This document shows, piece after piece, positions 18,309 through 26,549 of a DNA stretch of 64,000 nt (its first letter is position 1; each line of letters starts with the position of its first letter). A program made the translations under genes and the position numbers. The stretch lies in the NCBI RefSeq assembly GCF_002899715.1, contig NZ_PPEK01000011.1:39122-103121 (forward strand), read 5' to 3'. The DNA comes from Enteroscipio rubneri. GTDB taxonomy: Bacteria > Actinomycetota > Coriobacteriia > Coriobacteriales > Eggerthellaceae. Under the pieces are notes generated by a model that saw nothing but the letters and a program-made list of their open reading frames with translations, did not search any database and was not told the DNA's origin.

Positions 18309-18956
18309 ATGAACATGAAGAGGATAGGCACCCTGGCAGCCGCTTTCGCCTTGACCGCGTTTGCCGCCTGCGCGCTCGCCGGCTGCGGAGCGAGTCTGGA
18401 CCGCGAAGTGACCGTGCAGGACATAACGTTCAAGGTCCCGAAAACGTGGCTGGAAAGCCCGGGCGGCAACGGCTCGAGCGGAGCGGTCGTGTTCACGGAG
18501 GACAACGAGGACTTGGATGAGGACGAGACGGGCAACAGCCTGACTATCAGCTACGAGAAGCTTGGCGCGCCGACGGCCGCCGTTGTCGAGGAACAGGTCG
18601 GGGCCGCCGAGCAAGAGGGCAAGGTCATCGAGGAAGAGGGTGCCATGCCGGCTGAGAAGGCCGAGAGCGCCAAGCCCGTCGCCCGCACGGCAGCCGAGGC
18701 CATCGCGGCCAAGCAGGCCGATCTGGAGAAGAAGTATGGAATTACCGCGTGGAGCATCGACAAGGAGAAGTCCAAGGTGATCGATGGTGCCCAGGTTACG
18801 GTGTACGAGTACAGCTTCGTCAAGGACATTGAGGGTCAGAAGCGTAAGTACGAGAGCAAGGCGGCCTACGTCGTCACTACCGACACGCTCTACGAGATCG
18901 CGGTCGTGGGCGACAAGGCGGACATCAACGGCGTCGTGGACAGCATAGAGCTGTAA
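18309..18956 (+). CDS. Small exported lipoprotein of unknown function
   Basis: 215 residues. The signal peptide MNMKRIGTLAAAFALTAFAA ends in the lipobox LAGC (Cys near residue 26), so it is probably lipid-anchored outside the membrane. The mature part has a TVQDITFKVPKTW beta-rich start seen in small substrate-binding-like lipoproteins, an acidic Glu/Ala-rich middle (about 75-130), and a C-terminal beta region. SD AAGGGAGAAGAGG precedes the ATG. It is followed 57 bp later by the MFS gene and shares the TetR operators, so it is probably an accessory of that exporter or part of the same stress response. Confidence 0.8.
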   Translation: MNMKRIGTLAAAFALTAFAACALAGCGASLDREVTVQDITFKVPKTWLESPGGNGSSGAVVFTEDNEDLDEDETGNSLTISYEKLGAPTAAVVEEQVGAAEQEGKVIEEEGAMPAEKAESAKPVARTAAEAIAAKQADLEKKYGITAWSIDKEKSKVIDGAQVTVYEYSFVKDIEGQKRKYESKAAYVVTTDTLYEIAVVGDKADINGVVDSIEL

Positions 18957-19013
18957 GCGCCAAGAAGGAGAGCAACGTATCTGAGAGAACACCGGTAGGA
19001 AGGTACACCTATT

Positions 19014-21308
19014 ATGGATGATTCTATTGTTATCAAGCCGCAAACGCTCTCGAAGGGCCGTTTGTGGACAGCTCTCATCGCGATATTGTTGGGACAGTTC
19101 GTGGTCGCCATCGACCTCACCGTTCTCAACATCGCGCTGCCCGAGCTCACCCGGGACCTCAGTCCCTCGTCAGACCAGCTTCTCTGGGTGGTCGACGTCT
19201 ACTCGCTCGTCTTGGCGGGCTTCCTCGTTGCCACCAGCTCGCTTTCGGATAGGTTCGGCAGGAAGAAGATGCTCCTCGCAGGCTTCCTGATCTTTGGCAT
19301 AGGATCGGTGCTGGTCGTGTTCATAAACGACGCGAGCCAGCTGATTGCCATCCGGGCCTTCTTGGGCATCGGCGGTGCGATGATCATGCCCATCACCATA
19401 TCTATGATCCGAAGCATCTTCACGGATTCGAAGGAGCGCGCGATAGCCGTGGCCGCTTGGTCGGCCATCAGCGCCATCGGCATGGCGGCCGGCCCGCTCA
19501 TCGGCGGCTTTCTGCTGGAACACTTCAATTGGCACTCGGCGTTCCTCGTGAACGTGCCCATCGTGGGCGTCGCCTTCCTGCTCGGCATGTTCGCCATGCC
19601 GGAGGTGAAGCTCAAGAACCCCGGGCGCTTCGACGTTCTGGGGTCGGTGCTTGCCCTCGCCGGCATGGTAGCGCTTCTGTGGGGCATCAAGCACCTTGCG
19701 GCCGAACTCGCGTTCGACGTTCCCGGCGCGGCGGCAACCCTCGGCGGCCTGGCGCTCATGGCCCTGTTCGTCTTCCGATGCCTGAAATCGCCGCATCCCA
19801 TCGTCGATCTTTCCCTGTTCCGCAGCCGGACGTTCTCGGCCGGCGTCATCGCCACCATGGCGTGCACGTTCGCCCTGGCCGTGCTCTTGTACATGCTGGC
19901 CCAGTGGCTGCAGCTGGTCAACGGCGACGGCACGCTCGAATCGGGCATCCACCTCATTCCCATGTCAGTGGCCACGCTGATCTCGAGCTTGGGCGCGGCC
20001 GCCCTTGCCATGCGCTATCAGGCGCGGCACGTGGTGGCGGCCGGCCTGGGACTCGCTTCGGTGGCCATGCTCATGATGTTCTTCTTCCAGGACGACCTCT
20101 CCCTCACCGTCGTCATCGTGTCCACCTGCCTGGTGGGCCTGGGAACCGGCGCCCTGGCAATCGGCGCATCGCTCATCATGGCCGAGACGCCCGTTGAGAA
20201 GGCGTCGAGCGCGGGCAGCCTCCAGGAGATATCCTACGACCTGGGCAACGTGCTGGGTGTGGCCATCCTGGGAAGCCTCGCCTCCATCATCTACCGCTCG
20301 GAGCTCGGCACCGGCGCCCTGCGCGCCATGGGCCTGGACGGGCAGCTGATCAACGCCGCGAAGCAGTCGTTCGCGGCGACCACCGAGATCGGCAACATGC
20401 TCGGAATGCCCGAGCTGATCCAACGAGGTGCGGACGCGTTCAACCAGTCCCTGGTCGTGACGTGCCTCGCGGGCGGCATCATCATCTTGGTGACGGCCAT
20501 CGTCGTGTGGAAGCTCATCCCCAAAGGGCTGAAGATCACCGAGGAAAGCAATGCGGAAGTCCCGTCAGACGATCGCTCGCTGCCCGCATCAGGCGAAGGC
20601 CCGTCGGTTGACGGCGGCGATGCTGGCGCCGCTCAGCCTGAGCCTGCCGGGGGCGCGTCCTCTGCGAACCTGGACGACGCGAAGATGCTGCCCGGGGCCT
20701 TCCCCGTGCCTGCCGCGACCCTGTCCCGCGGGGGAGGCGCCCTGGCGCAGTCTGCGGCGATTGCCAAGATCATTGAGGATGCGGGTATCGGCGTGGTGAA
20801 CGTGCCCCTCGACATCGCCACCTTGGATCGGATGGGGGAGATGTGCAACGACCTGGGGATCGACGTGACCACGGCGTTCATCGTGCTCGCCAAGAAGGCG
20901 GTGGAGGAAGGCCGGCTCCCGCTCGGCCTGCCCGCCGACGCGGGGTGCAGCGCCGAGGATCTGGCTCGCATCGAACGCAACGTGGAGGCCCTTGACGAGG
21001 GACGCGGGGTAATGCACGAGTCAGACGACCGGATGAGGACGTGGGCCCCCGAGGCATGGGCGGACTACCGCTCGTGGAAGAGCCAGGACGAGGATGTCCA
21101 CCGCTTGGTCAAGACGCTCGTCGCGAGCATCGAGTCCGACGGAGCGGGTGCGGGGGTCGGCGATCCCCGGCCGCTGAAGGCAGGCGAGACGTCGCTCTGG
21201 ACGCGCCGCATAGCCGACGACCACCTGCTGGTGTACCGCATGGACGGCGACGACCTGCAGATCATCGCCTGCAAGAGCCACAGCACCATGGCAGCGAGGC
21301 CGTTGTAA
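19014..21308 (+). CDS. DHA2-family MFS efflux pump with a C-terminal DinJ/RelB-like plus YoeB-like extension
   Basis: 764 residues in one uninterrupted frame. Residues 1-~505 are a 14-helix drug:H+ antiporter of the QacA/EmrB class: GQFVVAIDLTVLNIALP in helix 1, the loop SDRFGRKK, and the motif-C-like GMAAGPLIGGFLLEHF. After a ~60-residue Ala/Gly/Pro/Glu linker, 593-672 resembles a RelB/DinJ antitoxin (VNVPLDIATLDRM, LGIDVTTAF, KKAVEEGRLPLGLP). Residues 674-758 align without gaps to E. coli YoeB: AWADYRSW, PLK, W-x-RRI, HxLVY, IIACKSH. YoeB catalytic E46, R65 and Y84 are R719, L738 and S757 here; H83 is kept as H756. The toxin part is therefore probably not an active RNase. The pump likely exports a toxic compound under TetR control; the role of the tail is unknown. 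SD AGGAAGG precedes the ATG. Confidence 0.88.
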   Translation: MDDSIVIKPQTLSKGRLWTALIAILLGQFVVAIDLTVLNIALPELTRDLSPSSDQLLWVVDVYSLVLAGFLVATSSLSDRFGRKKMLLAGFLIFGIGSVLVVFINDASQLIAIRAFLGIGGAMIMPITISMIRSIFTDSKERAIAVAAWSAISAIGMAAGPLIGGFLLEHFNWHSAFLVNVPIVGVAFLLGMFAMPEVKLKNPGRFDVLGSVLALAGMVALLWGIKHLAAELAFDVPGAAATLGGLALMALFVFRCLKSPHPIVDLSLFRSRTFSAGVIATMACTFALAVLLYMLAQWLQLVNGDGTLESGIHLIPMSVATLISSLGAAALAMRYQARHVVAAGLGLASVAMLMMFFFQDDLSLTVVIVSTCLVGLGTGALAIGASLIMAETPVEKASSAGSLQEISYDLGNVLGVAILGSLASIIYRSELGTGALRAMGLDGQLINAAKQSFAATTEIGNMLGMPELIQRGADAFNQSLVVTCLAGGIIILVTAIVVWKLIPKGLKITEESNAEVPSDDRSLPASGEGPSVDGGDAGAAQPEPAGGASSANLDDAKMLPGAFPVPAATLSRGGGALAQSAAIAKIIEDAGIGVVNVPLDIATLDRMGEMCNDLGIDVTTAFIVLAKKAVEEGRLPLGLPADAGCSAEDLARIERNVEALDEGRGVMHESDDRMRTWAPEAWADYRSWKSQDEDVHRLVKTLVASIESDGAGAGVGDPRPLKAGETSLWTRRIADDHLLVYRMDGDDLQIIACKSHSTMAARPL

Positions 21309-21385
21309 GAATCTTCCTTCCCTCTCAGCTTGCATGCAGCGGCCCTTTCCGAATGGAAGGGCCGCCTTGTTGGCGAACGCCCGAA

Positions 21386-21401
21386 TGTTTCACGTGAAAC
21401 A
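21386..21401. other. parS site 2
   Basis: Exact 16-bp parS with CCGAA/TTCGG arms, giving a 26-bp perfect palindrome (21381-21406) downstream of the MFS gene. Confidence 0.88.
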
Positions 21402-21622
21402 TTCGGCATCCAGACGAAGTGCGCGTCGCGCCGATCATACAGCGCCGATTCGCACCCACGGGTTTCCTCGCGAGCGCAGGGGAACCGGGCACCGACCGCA
21501 GCCGGATCATGTGGCAGTGGTCATACAACACCGATCATGTAGCACCCATCGAGGAGAAGAGGGTGATGTCGGAGCATTGGCGCGAGAGCCGAAGGCCGAA
21601 CTGCGCCAAGCTCAGAGAATAC

Positions 21623-21657
21623 AACGAGGCCCCGGACGGTATGTCCGAGGCCTCGTT
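21623..21657 (-). terminator. Hairpin terminator of the zinc-ribbon gene
   Basis: AACGAGGCC at 21623-21631 pairs with GGCCTCGTT at 21649-21657, around an inner CGGAC/GTCCG stem. It starts about 20 bp beyond the minus-strand zinc-ribbon gene and could also stop plus-strand reads (TTATTT follows). Confidence 0.7.
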
Positions 21658-21677
21658 ATTTCGCTGATGAGTGCAGC

Positions 21678-21830
21678 CTATTTCTTTGCGGCTCCGATGC
21701 GGCAGATCGTGGTTCCGCAATCGGGGCACTTGCCCTTGGTGATGGGCTTGCCGTTCTTCGTCGTGCCCTCGACGGGATCCGTCATGATCTTCTTGGCCTT
21801 GCACTTCACGCAGTACGCTTCGATAGCCAT
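21678..21830 (-). CDS. Small zinc-ribbon protein (DUF5679-like)
   Basis: 50 residues starting MAIEAYCVKCKAKK. Two CxxC pairs (CVKC and CPDC) are separated by about 25 residues, the form of a compact zinc ribbon. The central phrase DPVEGTTKNGKPITKGKCP is typical of the DUF5679 family found in actinobacteria. I chose the ATG at 21830 because GAGGTG precedes it and upstream codons are not conserved-looking. A TATACT -10-like element lies about 95 bp upstream on the minus strand. The function is unknown; a nucleic-acid or ribosome-related role is only a guess. Confidence 0.85.
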   Translation of the reverse strand: MAIEAYCVKCKAKKIMTDPVEGTTKNGKPITKGKCPDCGTTICRIGAAKK

Positions 21831-21970
21831 GGCTGCAAAAACACCTCGCTGTTCTGTGGTTGAGCAGGATACCCTGTCCTGCATCTCTCGAATCCGTGCG
21901 TTAGATACGCGCACGTGCTATTTAGTATACGGTAAAGCCCACGCGCGCTTCCTGGCCTCTTTCGGTACGG

Positions 21971-24900
21971 TTATATATTCTTCAACAACTCCATAACAAA
22001 GTCGGCGTTGCTGCGCAGCGTCTCTTCGTCGATGTTTTCCATCATATCGTTGGCCTGGGCGTACAACGCCGGCTTTCCGCCTTCTATGCCCACGAGATGC
22101 ATAGCTTGATGACCGTGTCGCACGGCGAAGGAAGCCGCGCTGTCCTCCCAGAGCAACTGCGCCGATCCAATGCTCACCCCGCTCGCCTGCGACGCCTTCT
22201 TTACATAGCGCTTCATGCGTGACGACGTTTTCACTGCACGCAGCGTGCCCTCCTTTTCGATCATGCACAGATCACCCGCGCCGAGCGCGTCAAGATCAAT
22301 GATGATCGCACCGCGCAGATCCTGCTGATGCTCATCCAAGAATGCCCGCATACCAGCATTTTTAGACAGCTCGGAACCGAGTGCGACGAACCATACCTCG
22401 GTGTTGATATCCGGATTGCGGAACTGGTACACCTGCCTGAGCTCATCAGCGATTTCAGGATCTTCTTCATACCGACCATACGCGTCCGAACCGTCCAATC
22501 CGTCGAACTCGTCCGCTCCTGCGCCATGTTGCTCCACACGCGTTGACGAGAACGCGCCGCCGTTCCACGGCCGGCGATCATCAGAATCGTAGTAGTCGGC
22601 GTCGTTTGGATCAAAATCGTCTTCGAACTGTCCAGTCGCGCTATCGAATGCGTCTTCTTCGTACACATCCGCATCCTCGTCGCGGAAACTTTCCCAGCCG
22701 CCGCGTTCGGCACCTGCAGAGCGCGCATCGAACGTCTCATCGACGTCGAGCCATTCCTGCGGGCTCGGCTCGATCTCCTTTTCTTTCTTGCGGAAGCGCC
22801 CGAAAAGCCGTTGGACGCGCGACTTGGGCATCTCCACGTAACCGGGACCGGCGTACGCTCCCGTTTCGGTAATGTTATCGTCGTACGCAGAGTCATCGGC
22901 GTCATCCACGTAAATGTCGTCGGGATCAACGTTGTCCAGCAGCTCGTCACCGATCGGGGCGAAGGCACCAGTCGCCCCGGCGGGAGCAAACGAGCCGGCC
23001 GCACTCACGTTTTTGGGCGAAGCGTCGTCGTCCTTCACACGAATAGCACCGGAAAGCGAAGGCAGCATCGAACGCAAAGCGGGCTTCTTTGTGGATTCGC
23101 CCGGGGCCGCTCCCCCTGCCTCCGGCACATCCCCATCCGGGGCGCCAGACCCGCCGAGGTTGATGGAAGGGAGCATGGTGAGCAAGCTCTTCGCTGCTGT
23201 TTTCGCAGAGCCTTCGACGTCGGCGAGCGGGGCACGTTGCTTGGGAAGCTCTGAAATAGGCGTGGGATTGGCAGCGGCCATGCCGATGTCCGGCAGCTCG
23301 ATGGGGCGGCGACCGTGTTCGGCGGGCGTGCCTATGTTCTCGTCACCATCCGCACTCGGCACGTCGAGCGGGGTGATACGGCCGCTCGCATCGATCGGCA
23401 CACCTGTCACATCCACGCGCTTGTCGGTACGCGGGCCGTCCATGAACTGCGCACGCGACTCCTCCTGCACCTTCTGCGGATCAAGGAACGAAGGCATGGG
23501 CACGGCGCCCGCATCGGGCATATCGTCGAGGCGCAAATCGTTAACATCAATGGGGGCCATGGCGGTGGTGGCCGCCGGATCGACTGGAGGCTGCGACGCG
23601 GAGGCATCGACCGAGTCCTGCGACACAGGCGCAGTCGGGGGCCGACCGCTCGGCTGGGAGGCGTCCTCGCGTGTAGGTTCCTGCGGTTCGGCCGTCGCGG
23701 CCCAGCGAGGTGCCTTCACTTCGCGAATAACGCCCGCATCGGATTCCAGTACCTGTTCGAGACGCTTCTCCACGACTTCGTTCGCTTCGGCGAAGTGCCC
23801 AGCGCTCTCGCTGACCGCGGCGTCGAGTGCGGAGGCGTAGCGGGAGCGCTGCACCGGCTTGTCCTCGTTGCGAGGCTTCTTGGCCTTCTCCTGAGCTTTC
23901 TTGAACCAGTCAGGCACACCGACGGAAGGTTCCTCGGCGCGCGATGACTGGATGACGGCGGACTGCGATATATCCGATGCGGAGGAGATGGTGTCTTCCG
24001 GATGCGCGGCTTCAGCGTTTGCTAGCGCAGCCTGCATGGTATCGGGCGGAATCGAGGTAAGGGCCTCGCGCGTCTCGTCGCGCAACTCGCGAAAGTCGTC
24101 ACCGGACGGCTTCGCGATGGGAGGCTCCTTCACCTGCACGAGGTTTTCTGCAAGATCGGAGGAGTAGACGTTGGGCATCGGCTTTCCGGACAAGGCGGCG
24201 ACGGCGGCCTTTGCAGCCGCAAGACGCGCTTCGGGCGTCTGGGGCGCCGGCTCGGGCGGCACCATACTCGCGGCTTCGTACACAATTTGAGCGCCTTCAG
24301 GAACGAGGCCTTCCGCGCGCGCAGCCTCCTCTCCATGGATGAGAGCCGCCTCTCGTTCCGCAAGGTCGGCTTCGCTCACGCGTCCGCGACCGACCCGGCG
24401 AGCCGTCTCAAGAAGCACAGCCGTTCCAGCGGCGTTGCAGTTGGCAGCTTCGTTGTACGCGGCCAACTTATGGACGAGCGCGAAGATAAGCACGATAGCA
24501 AGCGGCACCAGCGCAATCACAACGAGTACGTTCATCACGGTGACCGCCATCCCCGTATCGTTCGCGAACACGATGTTGCGAACGACAAGCAGAACGGGGA
24601 GCAGCACCATGGCGACGAGCTCCGCCCATTGCAGGACAGGCAGAAGCTTCAGCAGTGGCCTGTTCAGCTCGGCGCGCACCTTCCCGCTGTCGTAATGCGC
24701 GACAAGGATCACCTTGCGGCGGCGCGAGCCGCCTGCTTCGGTCGAAAAGCCGGGCTCGTACTTGGCGACTACATTTTGGCTCACGCCGCGCGCGAACGCC
24801 TTTGAAAGCACCGGATGGTCGAACGCCTCAGCTGCGAACAGAAGCGCCGTGATAGCTGTGATCGCGATTGACGCGATACCCAACACGGGAAGGAACAGGG

Positions 24901-25117
24901 AAAGCGCCGCAACGACAAGGGCGAGGATGCAGCACAGCACGCGAGGGGCGTCGCTGTTCGGAGCGCCGCCGAAATCCTCGATTGCGGCCGAGAGGCCGGC
25001 TTCCTTTTGCATCTGCTCAGTGATATATAACGCCGCTTGCTGCTCCTCCTCAGTTCCCGCAGGGCGGGGACCGATTTCCTGGGAAAGATATGCGACGTGG
25101 TCGAGTAACTCCGGCAT
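21971..25117 (-). CDS. Membrane-anchored M28-like peptidase with a very long acidic insertion, metal site degenerate
   Basis: 1048 residues. The N-terminus (LLDHVAYLSQEIGPRPAGTE) and C-terminus (VWFVALGSELSKNAGM, IIIDLDALGAG, LLWEDSAASF) match the two ends of the M28/aminopeptidase S fold. Four hydrophobic helices (about 58-97 and 160-216) interrupt the first half. Between about 240 and 890 there is a low-complexity Glu/Asp/Ser/Pro-rich insertion, likely disordered. Metal ligands are partly lost. HYD (H141, D143) is present, but the usual GxxDNAxG reads ANCNAAG, so the bridging Asp is C227, and the usual Glu-Glu pair reads ELS. It may be a non-catalytic relative. It follows the coiled-coil protein gene by 57 bp, probably in one operon. 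Confidence 0.75.
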   Translation of the reverse strand: MPELLDHVAYLSQEIGPRPAGTEEEQQAALYITEQMQKEAGLSAAIEDFGGAPNSDAPRVLCCILALVVAALSLFLPVLGIASIAITAITALLFAAEAFDHPVLSKAFARGVSQNVVAKYEPGFSTEAGGSRRRKVILVAHYDSGKVRAELNRPLLKLLPVLQWAELVAMVLLPVLLVVRNIVFANDTGMAVTVMNVLVVIALVPLAIVLIFALVHKLAAYNEAANCNAAGTAVLLETARRVGRGRVSEADLAEREAALIHGEEAARAEGLVPEGAQIVYEAASMVPPEPAPQTPEARLAAAKAAVAALSGKPMPNVYSSDLAENLVQVKEPPIAKPSGDDFRELRDETREALTSIPPDTMQAALANAEAAHPEDTISSASDISQSAVIQSSRAEEPSVGVPDWFKKAQEKAKKPRNEDKPVQRSRYASALDAAVSESAGHFAEANEVVEKRLEQVLESDAGVIREVKAPRWAATAEPQEPTREDASQPSGRPPTAPVSQDSVDASASQPPVDPAATTAMAPIDVNDLRLDDMPDAGAVPMPSFLDPQKVQEESRAQFMDGPRTDKRVDVTGVPIDASGRITPLDVPSADGDENIGTPAEHGRRPIELPDIGMAAANPTPISELPKQRAPLADVEGSAKTAAKSLLTMLPSINLGGSGAPDGDVPEAGGAAPGESTKKPALRSMLPSLSGAIRVKDDDASPKNVSAAGSFAPAGATGAFAPIGDELLDNVDPDDIYVDDADDSAYDDNITETGAYAGPGYVEMPKSRVQRLFGRFRKKEKEIEPSPQEWLDVDETFDARSAGAERGGWESFRDEDADVYEEDAFDSATGQFEDDFDPNDADYYDSDDRRPWNGGAFSSTRVEQHGAGADEFDGLDGSDAYGRYEEDPEIADELRQVYQFRNPDINTEVWFVALGSELSKNAGMRAFLDEHQQDLRGAIIIDLDALGAGDLCMIEKEGTLRAVKTSSRMKRYVKKASQASGVSIGSAQLLWEDSAASFAVRHGHQAMHLVGIEGGKPALYAQANDMMENIDEETLRSNADFVMELLKNI

Positions 25118-25174
25118 GCGATTTGCCTTTCGTTCCTTGGAGATTCTGCAAGGCACATATTATCCAAGTATACG

Positions 25175-26524
25175 CTATTTGATCTCTGCACCCAAATAAT
25201 CATGAATAAAAGCATCCGCTGTTCCAGCTTGTGAACGTGCTGTTGAATATGCTTGTTGCAGGGCAGCGGATTCGCCGTCGTAGGCGGCGAGCACCAAGCT
25301 CGACGGGTCATCTGGAAGCTTCTCGGCCAAAGCGGCCGCTTCGGCGTCTGCTGCGTTGTACGCATCGTTTTGAGCAGCAGCTTCCTGCTTGTTCTTGGCG
25401 AGAAACGCATCGTCTGAAGCGATGGCACTCGCAAGCGCTTCGGCGCGCTTGTTTAAGTACGCTTCGATGGCGGCGGCATCGATCGAAGGGAAGGCGTCCG
25501 TCGCATTGGAAAGCGATGCGCGCGCAGCATCGAGAGCATCCAAAGCCTTGTTCGTCTGGTCCTTGGAAGCCTGCACGTTCTCGGCTGTCGTCTCGGTCAC
25601 GAGCGCAGCAGCCTGACGAGCAAGATCATCGGCTGCAAGCAGATTCGACCACGCCTCGTTCACGGAGCCGAGAGCCTGCAATGCGCTGTTCGATAGCGCG
25701 GCAAGCTGCGACCCCGACTCAAGCAGGGCACGGCGGGCGGCTATAGCGGCCACCACTTGGTTGGCGGCCTCTTTGTCCCGAGGAGCCCGTAGGGCAACCG
25801 ATGCAGCACGGGCCAGTTCGTCGGCTTCGTCCAGCGCAGCGGTCGCCTCATCGAGCTGATCGTCGAGATCGGCGCGCTTCTGCGCAGTATCAGATTCAAA
25901 CGGCTTCTCCACTACCACATCAAGAACGTGAAGCGTCTCGTCGGTGCTGGCCATCAGATCCAGTGCATCGTCGAGCTGCGAGACGTTCGCCTGATGCGAG
26001 CGGTACTCGTTATACAGGTAGAAACCGCCCGCAACCACTAGAAGCACCGACACGATGCTCACGATCGCTATAGCGATCGTGCGGCTGAGGCGTCGGCGTG
26101 CTTTGCGGCGGGCTATCTCCTCTTCGGGAGACCGGCTGTTTCCGCGCGCCGGCTCGGATGCAAGAGCCATGGGAGCACGTCCGGGGGGCGTTGGCTGGTC
26201 CCCTGGTACGAGCGTGGCAGGTGCGTCGGCACCCAACACGCCAAACGAGGACGGGGCGTCCTCGTCGACAGAGACGAAGTCCCCCGTCGAAAGGTGGAGG
26301 CCACGCGCCTTCGTTGGGGTTGCGATGGGCTTCTTGCGCCGTCCCGGAAGCGTGAATAAGGTGATACGCCCAAATCGCGCAGGACGCTTCCCATCCTCAT
26401 CCGCTTCGCCGTCGAGAGCTTGCTTCGCCGCGTCGAGAACGCTGAACGATATTTCGTTGGACGTCCCCGCCGTATGGCGCTTGATATGCGCCGCGCGCGT
26501 GATCTTCTCGTCGAGCCTACCCAT
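25175..26524 (-). CDS. Single-pass membrane protein with extracellular Ala-rich coiled coil
   Basis: 449 residues. Residues 1-145 are cytosolic, with a basic patch RRKARRRLSR just before a single transmembrane helix (about 149-171, TIAIAIVSIVSVLLVVAGGF). The remaining ~275 residues are Ala/Asp/Glu-rich with heptad spacing, so a long extracytoplasmic coiled coil is likely. I recognise no enzyme or binding motif. It starts 25 bp after the upstream DinG-like gene and precedes the M28-like gene, so the three are probably cotranscribed. The membrane topology suggests an envelope role. Confidence 0.7.
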   Translation of the reverse strand: MGRLDEKITRAAHIKRHTAGTSNEISFSVLDAAKQALDGEADEDGKRPARFGRITLFTLPGRRKKPIATPTKARGLHLSTGDFVSVDEDAPSSFGVLGADAPATLVPGDQPTPPGRAPMALASEPARGNSRSPEEEIARRKARRRLSRTIAIAIVSIVSVLLVVAGGFYLYNEYRSHQANVSQLDDALDLMASTDETLHVLDVVVEKPFESDTAQKRADLDDQLDEATAALDEADELARAASVALRAPRDKEAANQVVAAIAARRALLESGSQLAALSNSALQALGSVNEAWSNLLAADDLARQAAALVTETTAENVQASKDQTNKALDALDAARASLSNATDAFPSIDAAAIEAYLNKRAEALASAIASDDAFLAKNKQEAAAQNDAYNAADAEAAALAEKLPDDPSSLVLAAYDGESAALQQAYSTARSQAGTADAFIHDYLGAEIK

Positions 26525-26549
26525 GGTTCCCTACGCCCCCAACGAGACG

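Larger units (their letters stand above)
21309..21677. other. Intergenic region with parS and terminator, no gene seen
   Basis: About 370 bp between the MFS gene and the convergent zinc-ribbon gene. It holds a parS with 26-bp symmetry 77 bp after the MFS stop, and a strong hairpin at 21623-21657. Nothing else is recognisable. Confidence 0.5.
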
